Notes: generated by a model not told the origin, from the letters alone. A stretch of DNA of 64,000 bases from an uncultured Sphingomonadales bacterium (GCA_903821605.1 CAIJLZ010000011.1:62001-126000); one strand, 5' to 3'. Shown: positions 27,610 to 35,565, counted from the stretch's first letter. Numbers and translations: made by a program.

Positions 27610-28571
27610 GCCGCGAGGCGGAGGAACGTCATCGGCTCGGTCGACCGTAGCACAATCGGGAAGCCCGGCCGCGCCTGGAAGATTTCGCCATCGAGGATCA
27701 CGCTGGAACAATCGCCATCAATCTGGATTTCATCGCCACGTTCGACATAGACGCCCGAGACGCGATCACGGCCAAGCTTGCCCGCCATGCCCGCAAACAA
27801 CGCGCGGATCAGCGACACCGGGCTCTGATCGACCGCCAGAAAGCGCAACGAACCCGTCGCCTGTGGCGCGTTCGCAAACAGCAATTTTTCAAGCGTGGTC
27901 ACGATCAGAAAGGCGAAACGCCCCTGCAACTGCCCCTCACGGCGCAGCGAGACGCGCACGGGGCTGGGCTGTGGCGGCAGGAATTTGGCCCTTACCCGCA
28001 AGATCAGCGACGCCAGTACCGCAAAGGCGGTCAGCACATGGCACAGGCCATTGGGCAGGCCGGTGGGATAAAGCGTATGGCGACAATAAAGGATACTGTC
28101 CGCCAAGCCTGCACCACCAAGGAACATACCCAACACCGGGCGCGTGCCCACTTGGCCGTCGGTCAGCGAGATCAATTCACGCGCCACCACATGGTCGGCA
28201 AAATCCGTTTCCGCCAGCGCCACGATCTGGTCGAGCGCGGCAATCGAATCCCCATGGGCGCCGAGATCAAGCGCGATCAAATTGGTCTTGCCATTGGGCA
28301 ACACCGCGACCGGTGGAATATTCTCTCCGAAATGGCCACCCAGATGGAGTTCGGTCAACGCCGCCTGCACTGTGCCATCACCGCCATTGATGACAAGGAT
28401 GCGCGGCCGCACGCGGGCGATGGTCGCCATCGCCTCGTCAATCTGGTCGATATGTTCGACTTCATAATGGAAAATCCCCGGATTTTCCGCACAATAGCGC
28501 CGAATTCGCGGCAACAGCGATTTGTTGCCGGTCGAACGCGGATTGGACAAAAGAGCGACCTTGATCGACAT
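27606..28571 (-). CDS. Diacylglycerol-kinase-family lipid kinase
   Basis: 321 residues with the DAGK catalytic fold: ALLSNPRSTGNKSLLPRIRR at the N-terminus, the ATP-binding GGDGT at 63-67, and LPNGKTNLIALDLGAHGDSI at 91-110, where the usual LP-x-GT-x-N loop reads LPNGKTN. A C-terminal beta domain ends with SSVILDGEIFQARPGFPIVL. It should phosphorylate a lipid hydroxyl such as diacylglycerol; ceramide or another lipid is possible. It begins 6 bases after the DUF2141 stop and shares GTGA with the Tam41-like gene, so the three form an operon. Probably cytoplasmic face of the membrane. Confidence 0.82.
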   Translation of the reverse strand: MSIKVALLSNPRSTGNKSLLPRIRRYCAENPGIFHYEVEHIDQIDEAMATIARVRPRILVINGGDGTVQAALTELHLGGHFGENIPPVAVLPNGKTNLIALDLGAHGDSIAALDQIVALAETDFADHVVARELISLTDGQVGTRPVLGMFLGGAGLADSILYCRHTLYPTGLPNGLCHVLTAFAVLASLILRVRAKFLPPQPSPVRVSLRREGQLQGRFAFLIVTTLEKLLFANAPQATGSLRFLAVDQSPVSLIRALFAGMAGKLGRDRVSGVYVERGDEIQIDGDCSSVILDGEIFQARPGFPIVLRSTEPMTFLRLAA

Positions 28572-28577
28572 GTTTGC

Positions 28578-29147
28578 TTATCTCGATGCTTGCTTGATCG
28601 GGCGGAAGGCACCGCCCTGCACGTAATTCATCGTCACCGTGATCGTGCGCACATGGTCGCCGACGGTGAAGACCACCTCGCGGGCTGGTGGCTTCTTCTT
28701 GAACATGAGGTCGAACAGCGAAATTTCGGGATTGCCGGACATGCCGCCACCATCCGACATGTCGGACTTGCCATTGCCGTTCATGTCATGTCGCACCGAA
28801 ATGGCATAAGTTCCCGGCTTCGGCACCGGCACGCACACCGAGACGCTGCCTGCCGCGGGCACCGGGACGTCGATCCGTTCGAGCCAAGCCCCTTTTTCGA
28901 AAAAGCGCGACGGATCACCGCCATAAGACTGAATACGCAGCGATCCGCTCCGTTTCTTCAGCCCTGCAATCTCGACCAGCACGGCAGGCCCATGATCATC
29001 GGCACATTTATCCGCCTGAGGCCCGAGCACGGCTGCATTTGCCTGAATCGTTCCCGGCGCAAACGCCAGCAAAGCCGCAACCGACACGGCCACAGCCCCC
29101 TTGAAAAAGGGCAATCCCGAACTCAACTGCATGATCTGACGCGACAT
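28578..29147 (-). CDS. Secreted DUF2141 domain protein
   Basis: About 189 residues. The N-terminus has a hydrophobic signal (FFKGAVAVSVAALLAFAPGT, cleavage near ANA). The mature part has the DUF2141 beta-sandwich pattern: LVEIAGLKKRSGSLRIQSYG, VCVPVPKPGTYAISVRHDMN followed by GNGKSDMSDGGG, and NPEISLFDLMFKK. HDMNGNGKSD is the most diagnostic stretch. Function unknown; periplasmic or outer-membrane location expected. The first gene of the operon with the lipid kinase and Tam41-like gene. The start is uncertain: 29147 places AAGGA about 11 bases upstream; 29159 (four residues longer) is the alternative. Confidence 0.8.
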   Translation of the reverse strand: MSRQIMQLSSGLPFFKGAVAVSVAALLAFAPGTIQANAAVLGPQADKCADDHGPAVLVEIAGLKKRSGSLRIQSYGGDPSRFFEKGAWLERIDVPVPAAGSVSVCVPVPKPGTYAISVRHDMNGNGKSDMSDGGGMSGNPEISLFDLMFKKKPPAREVVFTVGDHVRTITVTMNYVQGGAFRPIKQASR

Positions 29148-29294
29148 TTTCCGATTCATCCTTGTGCAACCCGCCCCCAGACGCGATCGGATTCTTGAGA
29201 ATTTACGACCACAGGACATAAATCGGTTGGCTTTGAGGCCAAAAAATGGTGAAGCAGCGTCGAAAAGCGGCAATATGAAAATATCGGCGAAGCC

Positions 29295-30509
29295 TTGACG
29301 AACTTGAAGCTCATCGACCGCTATCTCGCCCGCCAGATTGCAGTGCCGCTGATGGCGACGCTCGCGATTTCGGCGATGCTACTCGTGCTTGATAAAATGC
29401 TGCGCCTGTTCGACTTTGTGGCCCGCGAAGGCGGCCCGGTCGGCGTCGTCTGGCGCATGCTGGCCAATATGCTGCCGGAATATCTCTCGCTCGGCATTCC
29501 GATTGGCCTGATGCTCGGCATCCTGCTTGGTTTCCGCAAGATCGCCCTGTCATCCGAACTCGATGTGCTGCGCGCCGTCGGCTTTTCTTATGGCCGTTTG
29601 ATGCGCGTGCCGTACATGTTCGCCATCGGCCTCGCCTTGGTCAACCTCGCGATCGTCGGGTTCGTCCAGCCCTATTCGCGTTATGCATATGAGGGGCTGC
29701 GCTTCGAATTGCGCTCCGGCGCGCTCGGCGCATCGATCAAAATTGGCGAATTCAACCAACTTGGTAAGCGCATGACGCTGCGGATTGAAAAGAGCAGCGA
29801 CAGCGGGCGAGACCTGCGCGGCATCTTCCTGATGGCCGACGGGGCGGATGGCAAATCGCTCGCCGTCACGGCAGAGCGCGGGACATTTCTGGCGACCGAC
29901 GATCCAGACACCATCATCTTCCGCCTCAACAATGGCCGTCTGGTCCATGACAGCCCCAACTTCCGCGCCCCGCGCGTGCTGGCATTCGAAAGCCACGACC
30001 TGCCCATCGACCTGCCCAAGATCGAAGCCTTCCGCCACCGGGGCGGCAAAAATCTGGAATTGACGATGCCGGAACTGGTCAGTGTCGGCACCAATCCCCA
30101 TAGCAGCCCCGAATTGCGGCGCGAAAGCATCTCCAATTTTCATTTCCGCTTGGTCGAGGTCGCGATGATGATGCTGCTGCCGCTGTTGGCCGTGGGGCTG
30201 GCCGTGCCGCCCAAACGCTCATCTTCGGCGCTCGGCGTATTCCTATCGATCGTGATGGTAGTGACCTATCACAAGGTCAATGAATATGGCGAAGCCGCTG
30301 GCGCGCTGGGGACGGTGGACCCGGCCATCGCGCTCTGGGTCCCGTTCGTGGTGTTCGCGGCATTGATCGGGTGGATTTATCACGTCCTCGCCCATCGCCC
30401 CGGCGGCCAGCCCATCGGCGCGCTGGAACGGGTTTTCACCCTGATCTTCTCCCGTATCAAGGCAATCGGCCGCCTTGGCCGGGCCAAGCTGCACAAGGTT
30501 GCCGAATAA
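29295..30509 (+). CDS. lptF: LPS export ABC transporter permease LptF
   Basis: Inner-membrane permease that with LptG and ATPase LptB extracts lipopolysaccharide for export. 404 residues with the YjgP/YjgQ pattern: KLIDRYLARQIAVPLMATLA, a first pair of membrane segments, SLGIPIGLMLGILLGFRKIA and SSELDVLRAVGFSYGRLMRV, a periplasmic beta-jellyroll, then three C-terminal membrane segments. Start codon TTG at 29295 is assigned because homology begins there; it overlaps the stop of a 7-codon ATG frame (29276-29299). Its stop overlaps the lptG start by one base. Confidence 0.95.
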   Translation: MTNLKLIDRYLARQIAVPLMATLAISAMLLVLDKMLRLFDFVAREGGPVGVVWRMLANMLPEYLSLGIPIGLMLGILLGFRKIALSSELDVLRAVGFSYGRLMRVPYMFAIGLALVNLAIVGFVQPYSRYAYEGLRFELRSGALGASIKIGEFNQLGKRMTLRIEKSSDSGRDLRGIFLMADGADGKSLAVTAERGTFLATDDPDTIIFRLNNGRLVHDSPNFRAPRVLAFESHDLPIDLPKIEAFRHRGGKNLELTMPELVSVGTNPHSSPELRRESISNFHFRLVEVAMMMLLPLLAVGLAVPPKRSSSALGVFLSIVMVVTYHKVNEYGEAAGALGTVDPAIALWVPFVVFAALIGWIYHVLAHRPGGQPIGALERVFTLIFSRIKAIGRLGRAKLHKVAE

Positions 30510-31612
30510 TGGCTGCACGGACCCAATTTTTCCCGTCCCGCACCATCGGCTGGTATATGGCGCGGCTGTTTCTGGTGCGCGCCATCGCGGTGCTGGCAGG
30601 GCTGGCGCTAATCCTCCAGACGCTCGACATGCTGGGCGAATCCGGGCGGGTGCTGGCCTATCCCGGCAATGGCGATGCGGAACTTTGGCGCTATGTCGGG
30701 TTGCGTCTGCCGCAGATCATCAACCGCTTCTTGCCCTTCTCGGTGCTGCTGGGCGCCCTGATCACCTTGGCCACGCTCAACCAGAATAGCGAAGTCATCG
30801 CGATCAAAGGGGCGGGCATTTCCGCCCATCAAATCCTTGCGCCGCTCGTCCTCGCCAGCCTCGGCATTTCCGTGGTAGCCTTTACCTTCAACGAACGCGT
30901 GGTGGTGCGGGCAACGGCGGCGCTCAACGCATGGGAAAGCGCGGATTACGGGCCGGTTGAAAAAGGCAACGAAGCGCTCAACAATGTGTGGGTGCGGGAT
31001 GGCGATGACATTCTCCACGCCCGCAGCGTCATCGGCCGGGGCGAGCGAATGCGGATCGGCGTGATCGAGATCTTCGAACGCAACGGCGGTGAATTGATTT
31101 CGACGACGCGGGCCGATGGGGCGGTGCGCGACGGACAAGGCTGGAAACTGACGGGCCACATCCGCCATTTCAACGTCACGCGCGGCGTCCCAGCCGAACG
31201 CCCCAGCGCGCATTTCGGGGAAAATATCCGCCCGGATCAGTTCTCGCTATCGAACATCAAGGCCGAAGAACGCGCTTTTCTCCCACTGTTGGATGCTATC
31301 CATGATCTAGAGCGCGCCGGACGCCCCACCAGCGCGTTGCGCGCCGGCTTATGGCATAAGATCTCGGCCCCGCTCTCGGTCGCGCTGATGCCGTTTCTGG
31401 CGGGCGTTGCCGCCTTCGGCCTCGCCCGCTCGGGCAAGCTGTTCATCCGCGCCGTGATCGGAATGGGCCTTGGCTTCGCCTATTTCGTGGCGGATAACTT
31501 CGCACTCGCCATGGGTAATTTGGGGGCTTATCCGGGCTGGCTCGCCGCTTGGTCGCCGCTTCTGCTGTTCTTGATGATCGGGCAGCTTGTACTGGTGATG
31601 ACCGAAGAATAG
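30509..31612 (+). CDS. lptG: LPS export ABC transporter permease LptG
   Basis: Partner of LptF in the LptB2FG transporter. 367 residues from the ATG at 30509, which shares its A with the lptF TAA. Shows TIGWYMARLFLVRAIAVLAG, LRLPQIINRFLPFSVLLGAL, LNQNSEVIAIKGAGISAHQI, a periplasmic domain with WVRDGDDILHARSV, and C-terminal segments KISAPLSVALMPFLAGVAAF and YFVADNFALAMG. The ordering and family length are standard. An intergenic REP-like element and asd (convergent) follow. Confidence 0.95.
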   Translation: MAARTQFFPSRTIGWYMARLFLVRAIAVLAGLALILQTLDMLGESGRVLAYPGNGDAELWRYVGLRLPQIINRFLPFSVLLGALITLATLNQNSEVIAIKGAGISAHQILAPLVLASLGISVVAFTFNERVVVRATAALNAWESADYGPVEKGNEALNNVWVRDGDDILHARSVIGRGERMRIGVIEIFERNGGELISTTRADGAVRDGQGWKLTGHIRHFNVTRGVPAERPSAHFGENIRPDQFSLSNIKAEERAFLPLLDAIHDLERAGRPTSALRAGLWHKISAPLSVALMPFLAGVAAFGLARSGKLFIRAVIGMGLGFAYFVADNFALAMGNLGAYPGWLAAWSPLLLFLMIGQLVLVMTEE

Positions 31613-31630
31613 CCCTCGTTCTTGGCGATG

Positions 31631-31745
31631 TGGATGGATGCTGAAACAAGTTCAGCATGACGATGTGAGGGGGGGGGCGGATACGCTGCCCCCTCGCCAT
31701 CCTAAAACGACCACTCGTCACCCTGAACCTGTTTCAGGGGCCATC
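31631..31745. repeat. REP-like pair, copy C (everted)
   Basis: The left arm TGGATGCTGAAACAAGTTCA... has stems ATGCTGAA / TTCAGCAT (31638-31645 and 31651-31658) and then GACGA. The right arm starts CGTCACCCTGAA with stems CCCTGAA / TTCAGGG (31721-31727 and 31733-31739). The arms point away from each other, opposite to copies A and B. A G9 run lies between them at about 31670-31678. Located in the convergent gap between lptG and asd. Confidence 0.85.
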
Positions 31746-31761
31746 ACACAAGCGCCGCCAA

Positions 31762-32787
31762 TCAGCCCTTTTTCAGGTGACGACGGCCCAGCAGTTCCGC
31801 GATCTGCACCGCGTTCAGTGCCGCGCCCTTGCGGAGATTGTCGGATACGCACCACAGTGACAGGCCATTATCAACCGTTGAGTCATCGCGCACCCGGCTG
31901 ATGAAGGTTGCATAGTCGCCAACGCATTCGATCGGGGTGACGTAACCGCCGTCCTCACGCTTATCGACGAGCATCACGCCCGGCGCCTCACGCAGGATTT
32001 TCTGCGCATCTTCAGCCGACAGTTCGTTCTCGAACTCGATGTTGATGGCTTCCGAATGCCCCACGAACACCGGAACGCGAACGCAGGTTGCAGTGACCTT
32101 GATCTTCGGGTCGAGGATCTTCTTGGTCTCTGCCACCATCTTCCACTCTTCCTTGGTCGACCCATCTTCAAGGAAGCTGTCGATGTGCGGAATGACGTTG
32201 AAGGCGATCTGCTTGGTGAACTTCTTCGGTTCGACACTGTCTCCGACGAAGATGTTGCGCGACTGTTCGAACAGTTCGTCCATGCCCGCCTTGCCCGCGC
32301 CGGATACCGACTGATAGGTCGCGACGACGACACGCTTGATCTTGGCAGCATCATGCAGCGGCTTGAGCGCGACAACCATCTGCGCGGTCGAGCAGTTCGG
32401 GTTGGCGATGATGTTGCGTACCTTATAGCCGTCAATCGCTTCCGGGTTCACTTCCGGCACGATCAGCGGCACATCCGGGTCCATGCGATAGAGCGAGCTA
32501 TTGTCAATCACGGTGCAACCAGCGGCGGCAAACTTCGGGGCATAGATCTTGGTCGCGTCCGAACCGATGGCGAACAGCGCCATGTCCCAGCCGGTCGGAT
32601 CGAAATTCTCGATATTCTGGACCTTCAGCTTTTGGCCGGTTTCGCCAAAGTCGATCTCGTCGCCCTGCGACCGGGCCGAAGCCAGTACCGCCAACTCGTC
32701 GATCGGGAATTCGCGCTCGGCAAGAATGTTGAGCATTTCGCGGCCCACATTGCCCGTGGCACCTGCAACAACGACACGATAACCCAT
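31762..32787 (-). CDS. asd: Aspartate-semialdehyde dehydrogenase
   Basis: Reduces aspartyl phosphate to aspartate semialdehyde, the branch point to diaminopimelate/lysine, threonine and methionine. The 341-residue product has the Rossmann start VVVAGATGNVGREMLNILAE, the active-site Cys in IANPNCSTAQMVVALKPLHD, QSVSGAGKAGMDELFEQ and VRVPVFVGHSEAINIEFE. AGGA upstream of the ATG at 32787 fits. It supplies the DAP pathway together with dapD at 38.5-39.3 kb. Convergent with lptG; a terminator separates it from rplS upstream. Confidence 0.97.
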   Translation of the reverse strand: MGYRVVVAGATGNVGREMLNILAEREFPIDELAVLASARSQGDEIDFGETGQKLKVQNIENFDPTGWDMALFAIGSDATKIYAPKFAAAGCTVIDNSSLYRMDPDVPLIVPEVNPEAIDGYKVRNIIANPNCSTAQMVVALKPLHDAAKIKRVVVATYQSVSGAGKAGMDELFEQSRNIFVGDSVEPKKFTKQIAFNVIPHIDSFLEDGSTKEEWKMVAETKKILDPKIKVTATCVRVPVFVGHSEAINIEFENELSAEDAQKILREAPGVMLVDKREDGGYVTPIECVGDYATFISRVRDDSTVDNGLSLWCVSDNLRKGAALNAVQIAELLGRRHLKKG

Positions 32788-32821
32788 GATGATATGTCCT
32801 GTGATCTGGTCTTGATAAACG

Positions 32822-32855
32822 AAGAAAAGGCCGGGACCCTTTTCCGGTCCCGGCC
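32822..32855 (-). terminator. Rho-independent terminator of the trmD-rplS unit
   Basis: Perfect 10-bp stem GGCCGGGACC (32829-32838) / GGTCCCGGCC (32846-32855) with a 7-base loop; read on the minus strand it ends in TTTTCTTC. It lies 34 bases past the rplS stop and before the asd start. Confidence 0.9.
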
Positions 32856-32888
32856 CTTTCGAAAGCTTCTGGCTGTGCCTGGTAAGGC

Positions 32889-33278
32889 TTAGCCCTTTGC
32901 GGCTTCCGAAGCCGGCCGGGTGTCCCGACGCTCCGCAATACGCGCACGTTTACCGGTGCGGCCACGCAGATAGTACAGCTTGGCGCGACGGACGATGCCC
33001 TTGCGGACGACTTCGATCGAGTCGACGTTCGGCGAATAGAGCGGGAATACGCGTTCAACGCCTTCACCAAAGCTCATCTTACGAACGGTGAAGTTCGAGC
33101 CCATGCCCTTGTTCGAGCGAGCGATGCAAACACCTTCGTAGTTCTGAATACGGGTCCGTTCGCCTTCGACGACCTTCACACCGATCTTCAGCGTGTCGCC
33201 CGGGCGGAATTCCGGAATCTTCTTTTCGGCGGTGAGCTTAGCGATCTGCTCCGCCTCAATCTTCTGAATGAGGTTCAT
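32889..33278 (-). CDS. rplS: 50S ribosomal protein L19
   Basis: 129-residue protein at the 30S-50S interface. Starts [20 protein letters not shown], then [46 protein letters not shown]-like [20 protein letters not shown] and ends in a basic tail. The ATG at 33278 lies 23 bases inside the 3' end of trmD in another frame, with AGAGGG just upstream; an open frame further upstream is not L19-like. Translationally coupled to trmD. Confidence 0.97.
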   Translation of the reverse strand: MNLIQKIEAEQIAKLTAEKKIPEFRPGDTLKIGVKVVEGERTRIQNYEGVCIARSNKGMGSNFTVRKMSFGEGVERVFPLYSPNVDSIEVVRKGIVRRAKLYYLRGRTGKRARIAERRDTRPASEAAKG

Positions 33279-34020
33279 CCCTCTTTTCCTTCGTCTGTCG
33301 TCGCGCACCAGAGGGAGACTGGACCCGAGCACCACCATGGCGCTCCCATAGATCCGGCCTCCGTAGCCGTGTATCATCCTCCGCCCGTTGTTTCCGCCAG
33401 GCGGCGATCTTCGCATGATCCCCCGATCGCAACACTTCAGGGATCGTGCGCCCTTCCCATTCAACAGGTCGGGTATATTGCGGATATTCCAAAAGCCCCG
33501 ATTCGAAGCTCTCTTCATCGCCGCTAGAAGCCGCGCCCATTACGCCGGGGAGCAAGCGAATGCAAGCATCAAGCAAAACCAGCGCCCCCATCTCGCCGCC
33601 GGACAGGATATAGTCGCCGATCGACACCTCGATGATCGGGCGCGCGGCGAAGATGCGTTCGTCAAATCCCTCGAACCGACCACATAGGATCGTGACCCCC
33701 GGTCCGCCCGCCAATTCGCGCACCAATGGCTGGGTCAATGGCCGCCCGCGCGGCGTCATCGCGATCACCGGGGCATCGGGTGCCAGCGCCAGCGCATGAT
33801 CGACCGCCAGGCCAAGAATGTCTGGCTTCAACACCATCCCCGCGCCGCCGCCCGCCGGCGTATCATCGACGCTGCGGTGCTTGTCGGTTGCAAAATCGCG
33901 CATCTGGATCGGGTGGCACGCCCATTTACCCTCGGCCAGTGCCCGGCCCGCCAATGACGTGCCCAGCGGCCCGGGGAACATCTCCGGGTAAAGGGTGAGG
34001 ATCTGGGCCGTGAAGGTCAT
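33256..34020 (-). CDS. trmD: tRNA (guanine(37)-N1)-methyltransferase TrmD
   Basis: SAM-dependent methylation of G37 in tRNAs reading CNN codons, preventing frameshifts. 254 residues. The SPOUT knot is visible as [51 protein letters not shown] and [20 protein letters not shown], followed by the C-terminal domain with [19 protein letters not shown]. The ATG at 34020 overlaps the vapC stop as ATGA; its 3' end overlaps rplS by 23 bases. The usual rpsP-rimM neighbours are absent upstream, replaced by a toxin-antitoxin pair. Confidence 0.97.
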   Translation of the reverse strand: MTFTAQILTLYPEMFPGPLGTSLAGRALAEGKWACHPIQMRDFATDKHRSVDDTPAGGGAGMVLKPDILGLAVDHALALAPDAPVIAMTPRGRPLTQPLVRELAGGPGVTILCGRFEGFDERIFAARPIIEVSIGDYILSGGEMGALVLLDACIRLLPGVMGAASSGDEESFESGLLEYPQYTRPVEWEGRTIPEVLRSGDHAKIAAWRKQRAEDDTRLRRPDLWERHGGARVQSPSGARRQTKEKRDEPHSED

Positions 34021-34397
34021 AGCGGCAGCGTCCAATTCTCGACGCGAAGGTCAGGGATATCAGCGAAATCGGCGATATTGTTCGTGATAATGGCCAACCC
34101 CCGGCTCACCGCATGAGCGGCGAGCAAGCGATCGAAACGCGCGCGTTTGGACGGCAGACGACCATAAGCGCGGGCCGCCGCCTCGTCGAACGGAAGCAGC
34201 GGCATCTGTTCGATCAGCGCGTCCATCGCATCCATTGATGGGGTAAGCCCATTCAAACTGCCCATGGCCAGTTCGGCAAAGACAATCGAGGACAGGCCAA
34301 TCCCGCCCTTTTCGCAGGCGGCAACCCGCGCTGTTAGCGCGGGGAAGCTGCCCGCAAAGAGATAGATGCAGCAATTGGTGTCGATCAAATATCGCAC
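34017..34397 (-). CDS. vapC: VapC-type PIN-domain ribonuclease toxin
   Basis: 126 residues with the PIN fold. The acidic residues Asp6 (LIDTN), Glu42 (VFAELAMG), Asp89 (FDRLLAAHA) and Asp110 (TNNIADF) are all present, so the site looks intact. VapC toxins cleave structured RNA such as tRNA or rRNA; the target here is not readable. It starts with GTG directly after the vapB TGA, with no gap, and its own stop overlaps the trmD start by ATGA. Base composition is like the neighbours, so recent transfer is not obvious. Neutralised by the preceding VapB. Confidence 0.9.
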   Translation of the reverse strand: MRYLIDTNCCIYLFAGSFPALTARVAACEKGGIGLSSIVFAELAMGSLNGLTPSMDAMDALIEQMPLLPFDEAAARAYGRLPSKRARFDRLLAAHAVSRGLAIITNNIADFADIPDLRVENWTLPL

Positions 34398-34667
34398 TCA
34401 GCGCCCCTGCGGCTGACCAAGCAGATCCCAATCTCGCGACGAATCGTCGAAATCTTCGCGCGGTAACGGCTTCAGCCAAGGCATCGAACCGGCAATACCG
34501 GTCAAATCAATCCGCTGCGGATCGGCGGGCATGGGCTCGAAGACAAAGCGGCCGTTCTCCTCACGCACGCGCCAGTCACGGCCCGGCTCGACACCAAGCT
34601 CTGCCGGCAAGCGAAGGGCAACCGAATTGCCCGACTTAAATGTCCGCGTTCGATACGCCTTACCCAT
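34398..34667 (-). CDS. vapB: VapB-type AbrB-fold antitoxin
   Basis: 89 residues from the ATG at 34667, with GGAGG at a 5-base spacing. The N-terminal swapped-hairpin DNA-binding domain is seen as YRTRTFKSGNSVALRLPAEL, the usual SGNSxAlRlP pattern of VapB/MazE; the C-terminal part (PWLKPLPREDFDDSSRDWDL) is the likely toxin-binding tail. An upstream in-frame ATG at 34703 is rejected because its coding would run through the palindromic operator. It should repress its own promoter with VapC. Confidence 0.9.
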   Translation of the reverse strand: MGKAYRTRTFKSGNSVALRLPAELGVEPGRDWRVREENGRFVFEPMPADPQRIDLTGIAGSMPWLKPLPREDFDDSSRDWDLLGQPQGR

Positions 34668-34677
34668 CACTTCCTCC

Positions 34678-34698
34678 GTATATACATCATGTATATAC
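34678..34698. promoter_or_regulatory. 21-bp perfect palindrome upstream of vapB (predicted operator)
   Basis: GTATATACAT, a central C (plus strand), then ATGTATATAC. The arms are exact reverse complements. The site is directly adjacent to the vapB Shine-Dalgarno (34673-34677) and 11 bases before its ATG, where a VapB or VapBC repressor would bind. AT content is far above that of the surrounding genes. Confidence 0.82.
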
Positions 34699-34722
34699 GT
34701 CACGCCGCACCGCGCGACAACG

Positions 34723-35565
34723 TCAAATATCCTGCGCTAACCGACCATAAAGATCGGGGCGACGGTCGCGGAAGAAGCCGAAAGTCGCGCGGTGCTTGCG
34801 AACCTGTTCGAGATCAAAGCTCGCCGTCAGCACGCCGGATACGCCATCGCCATAGTCCGCAACGAAATCGCCGCGCTCATCGGTGATGAAGCTATGACCA
34901 TAAAAGCTCTGGCCATCCTCGGTGCCGATCCGGTTGGCGGCGACGACAGGTACAACATTCGATACCGCATGGCCGATCATCGCGCGACGCCACAGTCGCG
35001 AGGTATCCAGTTCCTCCGCCGCCGGTTCGTCGCCAATCGCGGTCGGATACATCAGGATATCGGCGCCCATCAGCATCATCGCGCGGGCCGTTTCCGGATA
35101 CCATTGATCCCAACAGATGCCGACGCCGATCACGCCATGCCGGGTCGGCCACACTTTGAAGCCGGTATTGCCCGGACGAAAATAGAATTTTTCGGTATAG
35201 CCGGGGCCATCGGGAATATGGCTCTTGCGATAGACGCCCATGATTTGGCCGCCATCATCGATCATCGCGAGGCTGTTATAATAATGCTGGCCGTCGCGCT
35301 CGAAGAAGCTGGTCGGAATATAGACCTTCAATTCGCTGGCCAGCGCCTGCATCGCCTGCACCGAAGGATGGTCCGCCGTCGGGCGGGCGGTGGCGAACCA
35401 TTTCTCGTCCTGCGTCTGGCAGAAATACGGGCCTTCGAATAATTCCGGCGGCAGAATCACCTGCGCGCCCTTGCCTGCGGCTTCCCGCACCAGCGCCGAC
35501 ACGGCAGCGATATTGGCATCGACACTGCCCCCAAGGGCAAGCTGCAAGGCGGAAACGGTGATCAT
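34723..35565 (-). CDS. aguB: N-carbamoylputrescine amidase
   Basis: Nitrilase-superfamily enzyme hydrolysing N-carbamoylputrescine to putrescine, CO2 and ammonia, last step of the agmatine route. The 280-residue product carries the catalytic Glu in VILPPELFEGPYFCQTQDE, Lys in GVYRKSHIPDGPGYTEKFYF and Cys in GVGICWDQWYPETARAM; GYTEKFYFRPG is typical of AguB. AAGGA precedes the ATG at 35565. The agmatine deiminase partner (aguA) is not in the window. It lies upstream of vapB on the same strand, 55 bases from the antitoxin start. Confidence 0.92.
   Translation of the reverse strand: MITVSALQLALGGSVDANIAAVSALVREAAGKGAQVILPPELFEGPYFCQTQDEKWFATARPTADHPSVQAMQALASELKVYIPTSFFERDGQHYYNSLAMIDDGGQIMGVYRKSHIPDGPGYTEKFYFRPGNTGFKVWPTRHGVIGVGICWDQWYPETARAMMLMGADILMYPTAIGDEPAAEELDTSRLWRRAMIGHAVSNVVPVVAANRIGTEDGQSFYGHSFITDERGDFVADYGDGVSGVLTASFDLEQVRKHRATFGFFRDRRPDLYGRLAQDI

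Noticed and set aside
27606-27711. Upstream ATG (27711) for the Tam41-like gene
   Set aside because: The extra 34 codons lie fully within the kinase gene; the GTG at 27609 gives the usual GTGA coupling.
28038-29198. 386-codon plus-strand frame opposite the lipid kinase and DUF2141 genes
   Set aside because: Antisense shadow crossing two real genes; no motif and no ribosome-binding site.
34398-34703. Upstream vapB start at 34703
   Set aside because: It would place the 21-bp palindrome and the GGAGG inside the coding sequence; the ATG at 34667 has ideal spacing.
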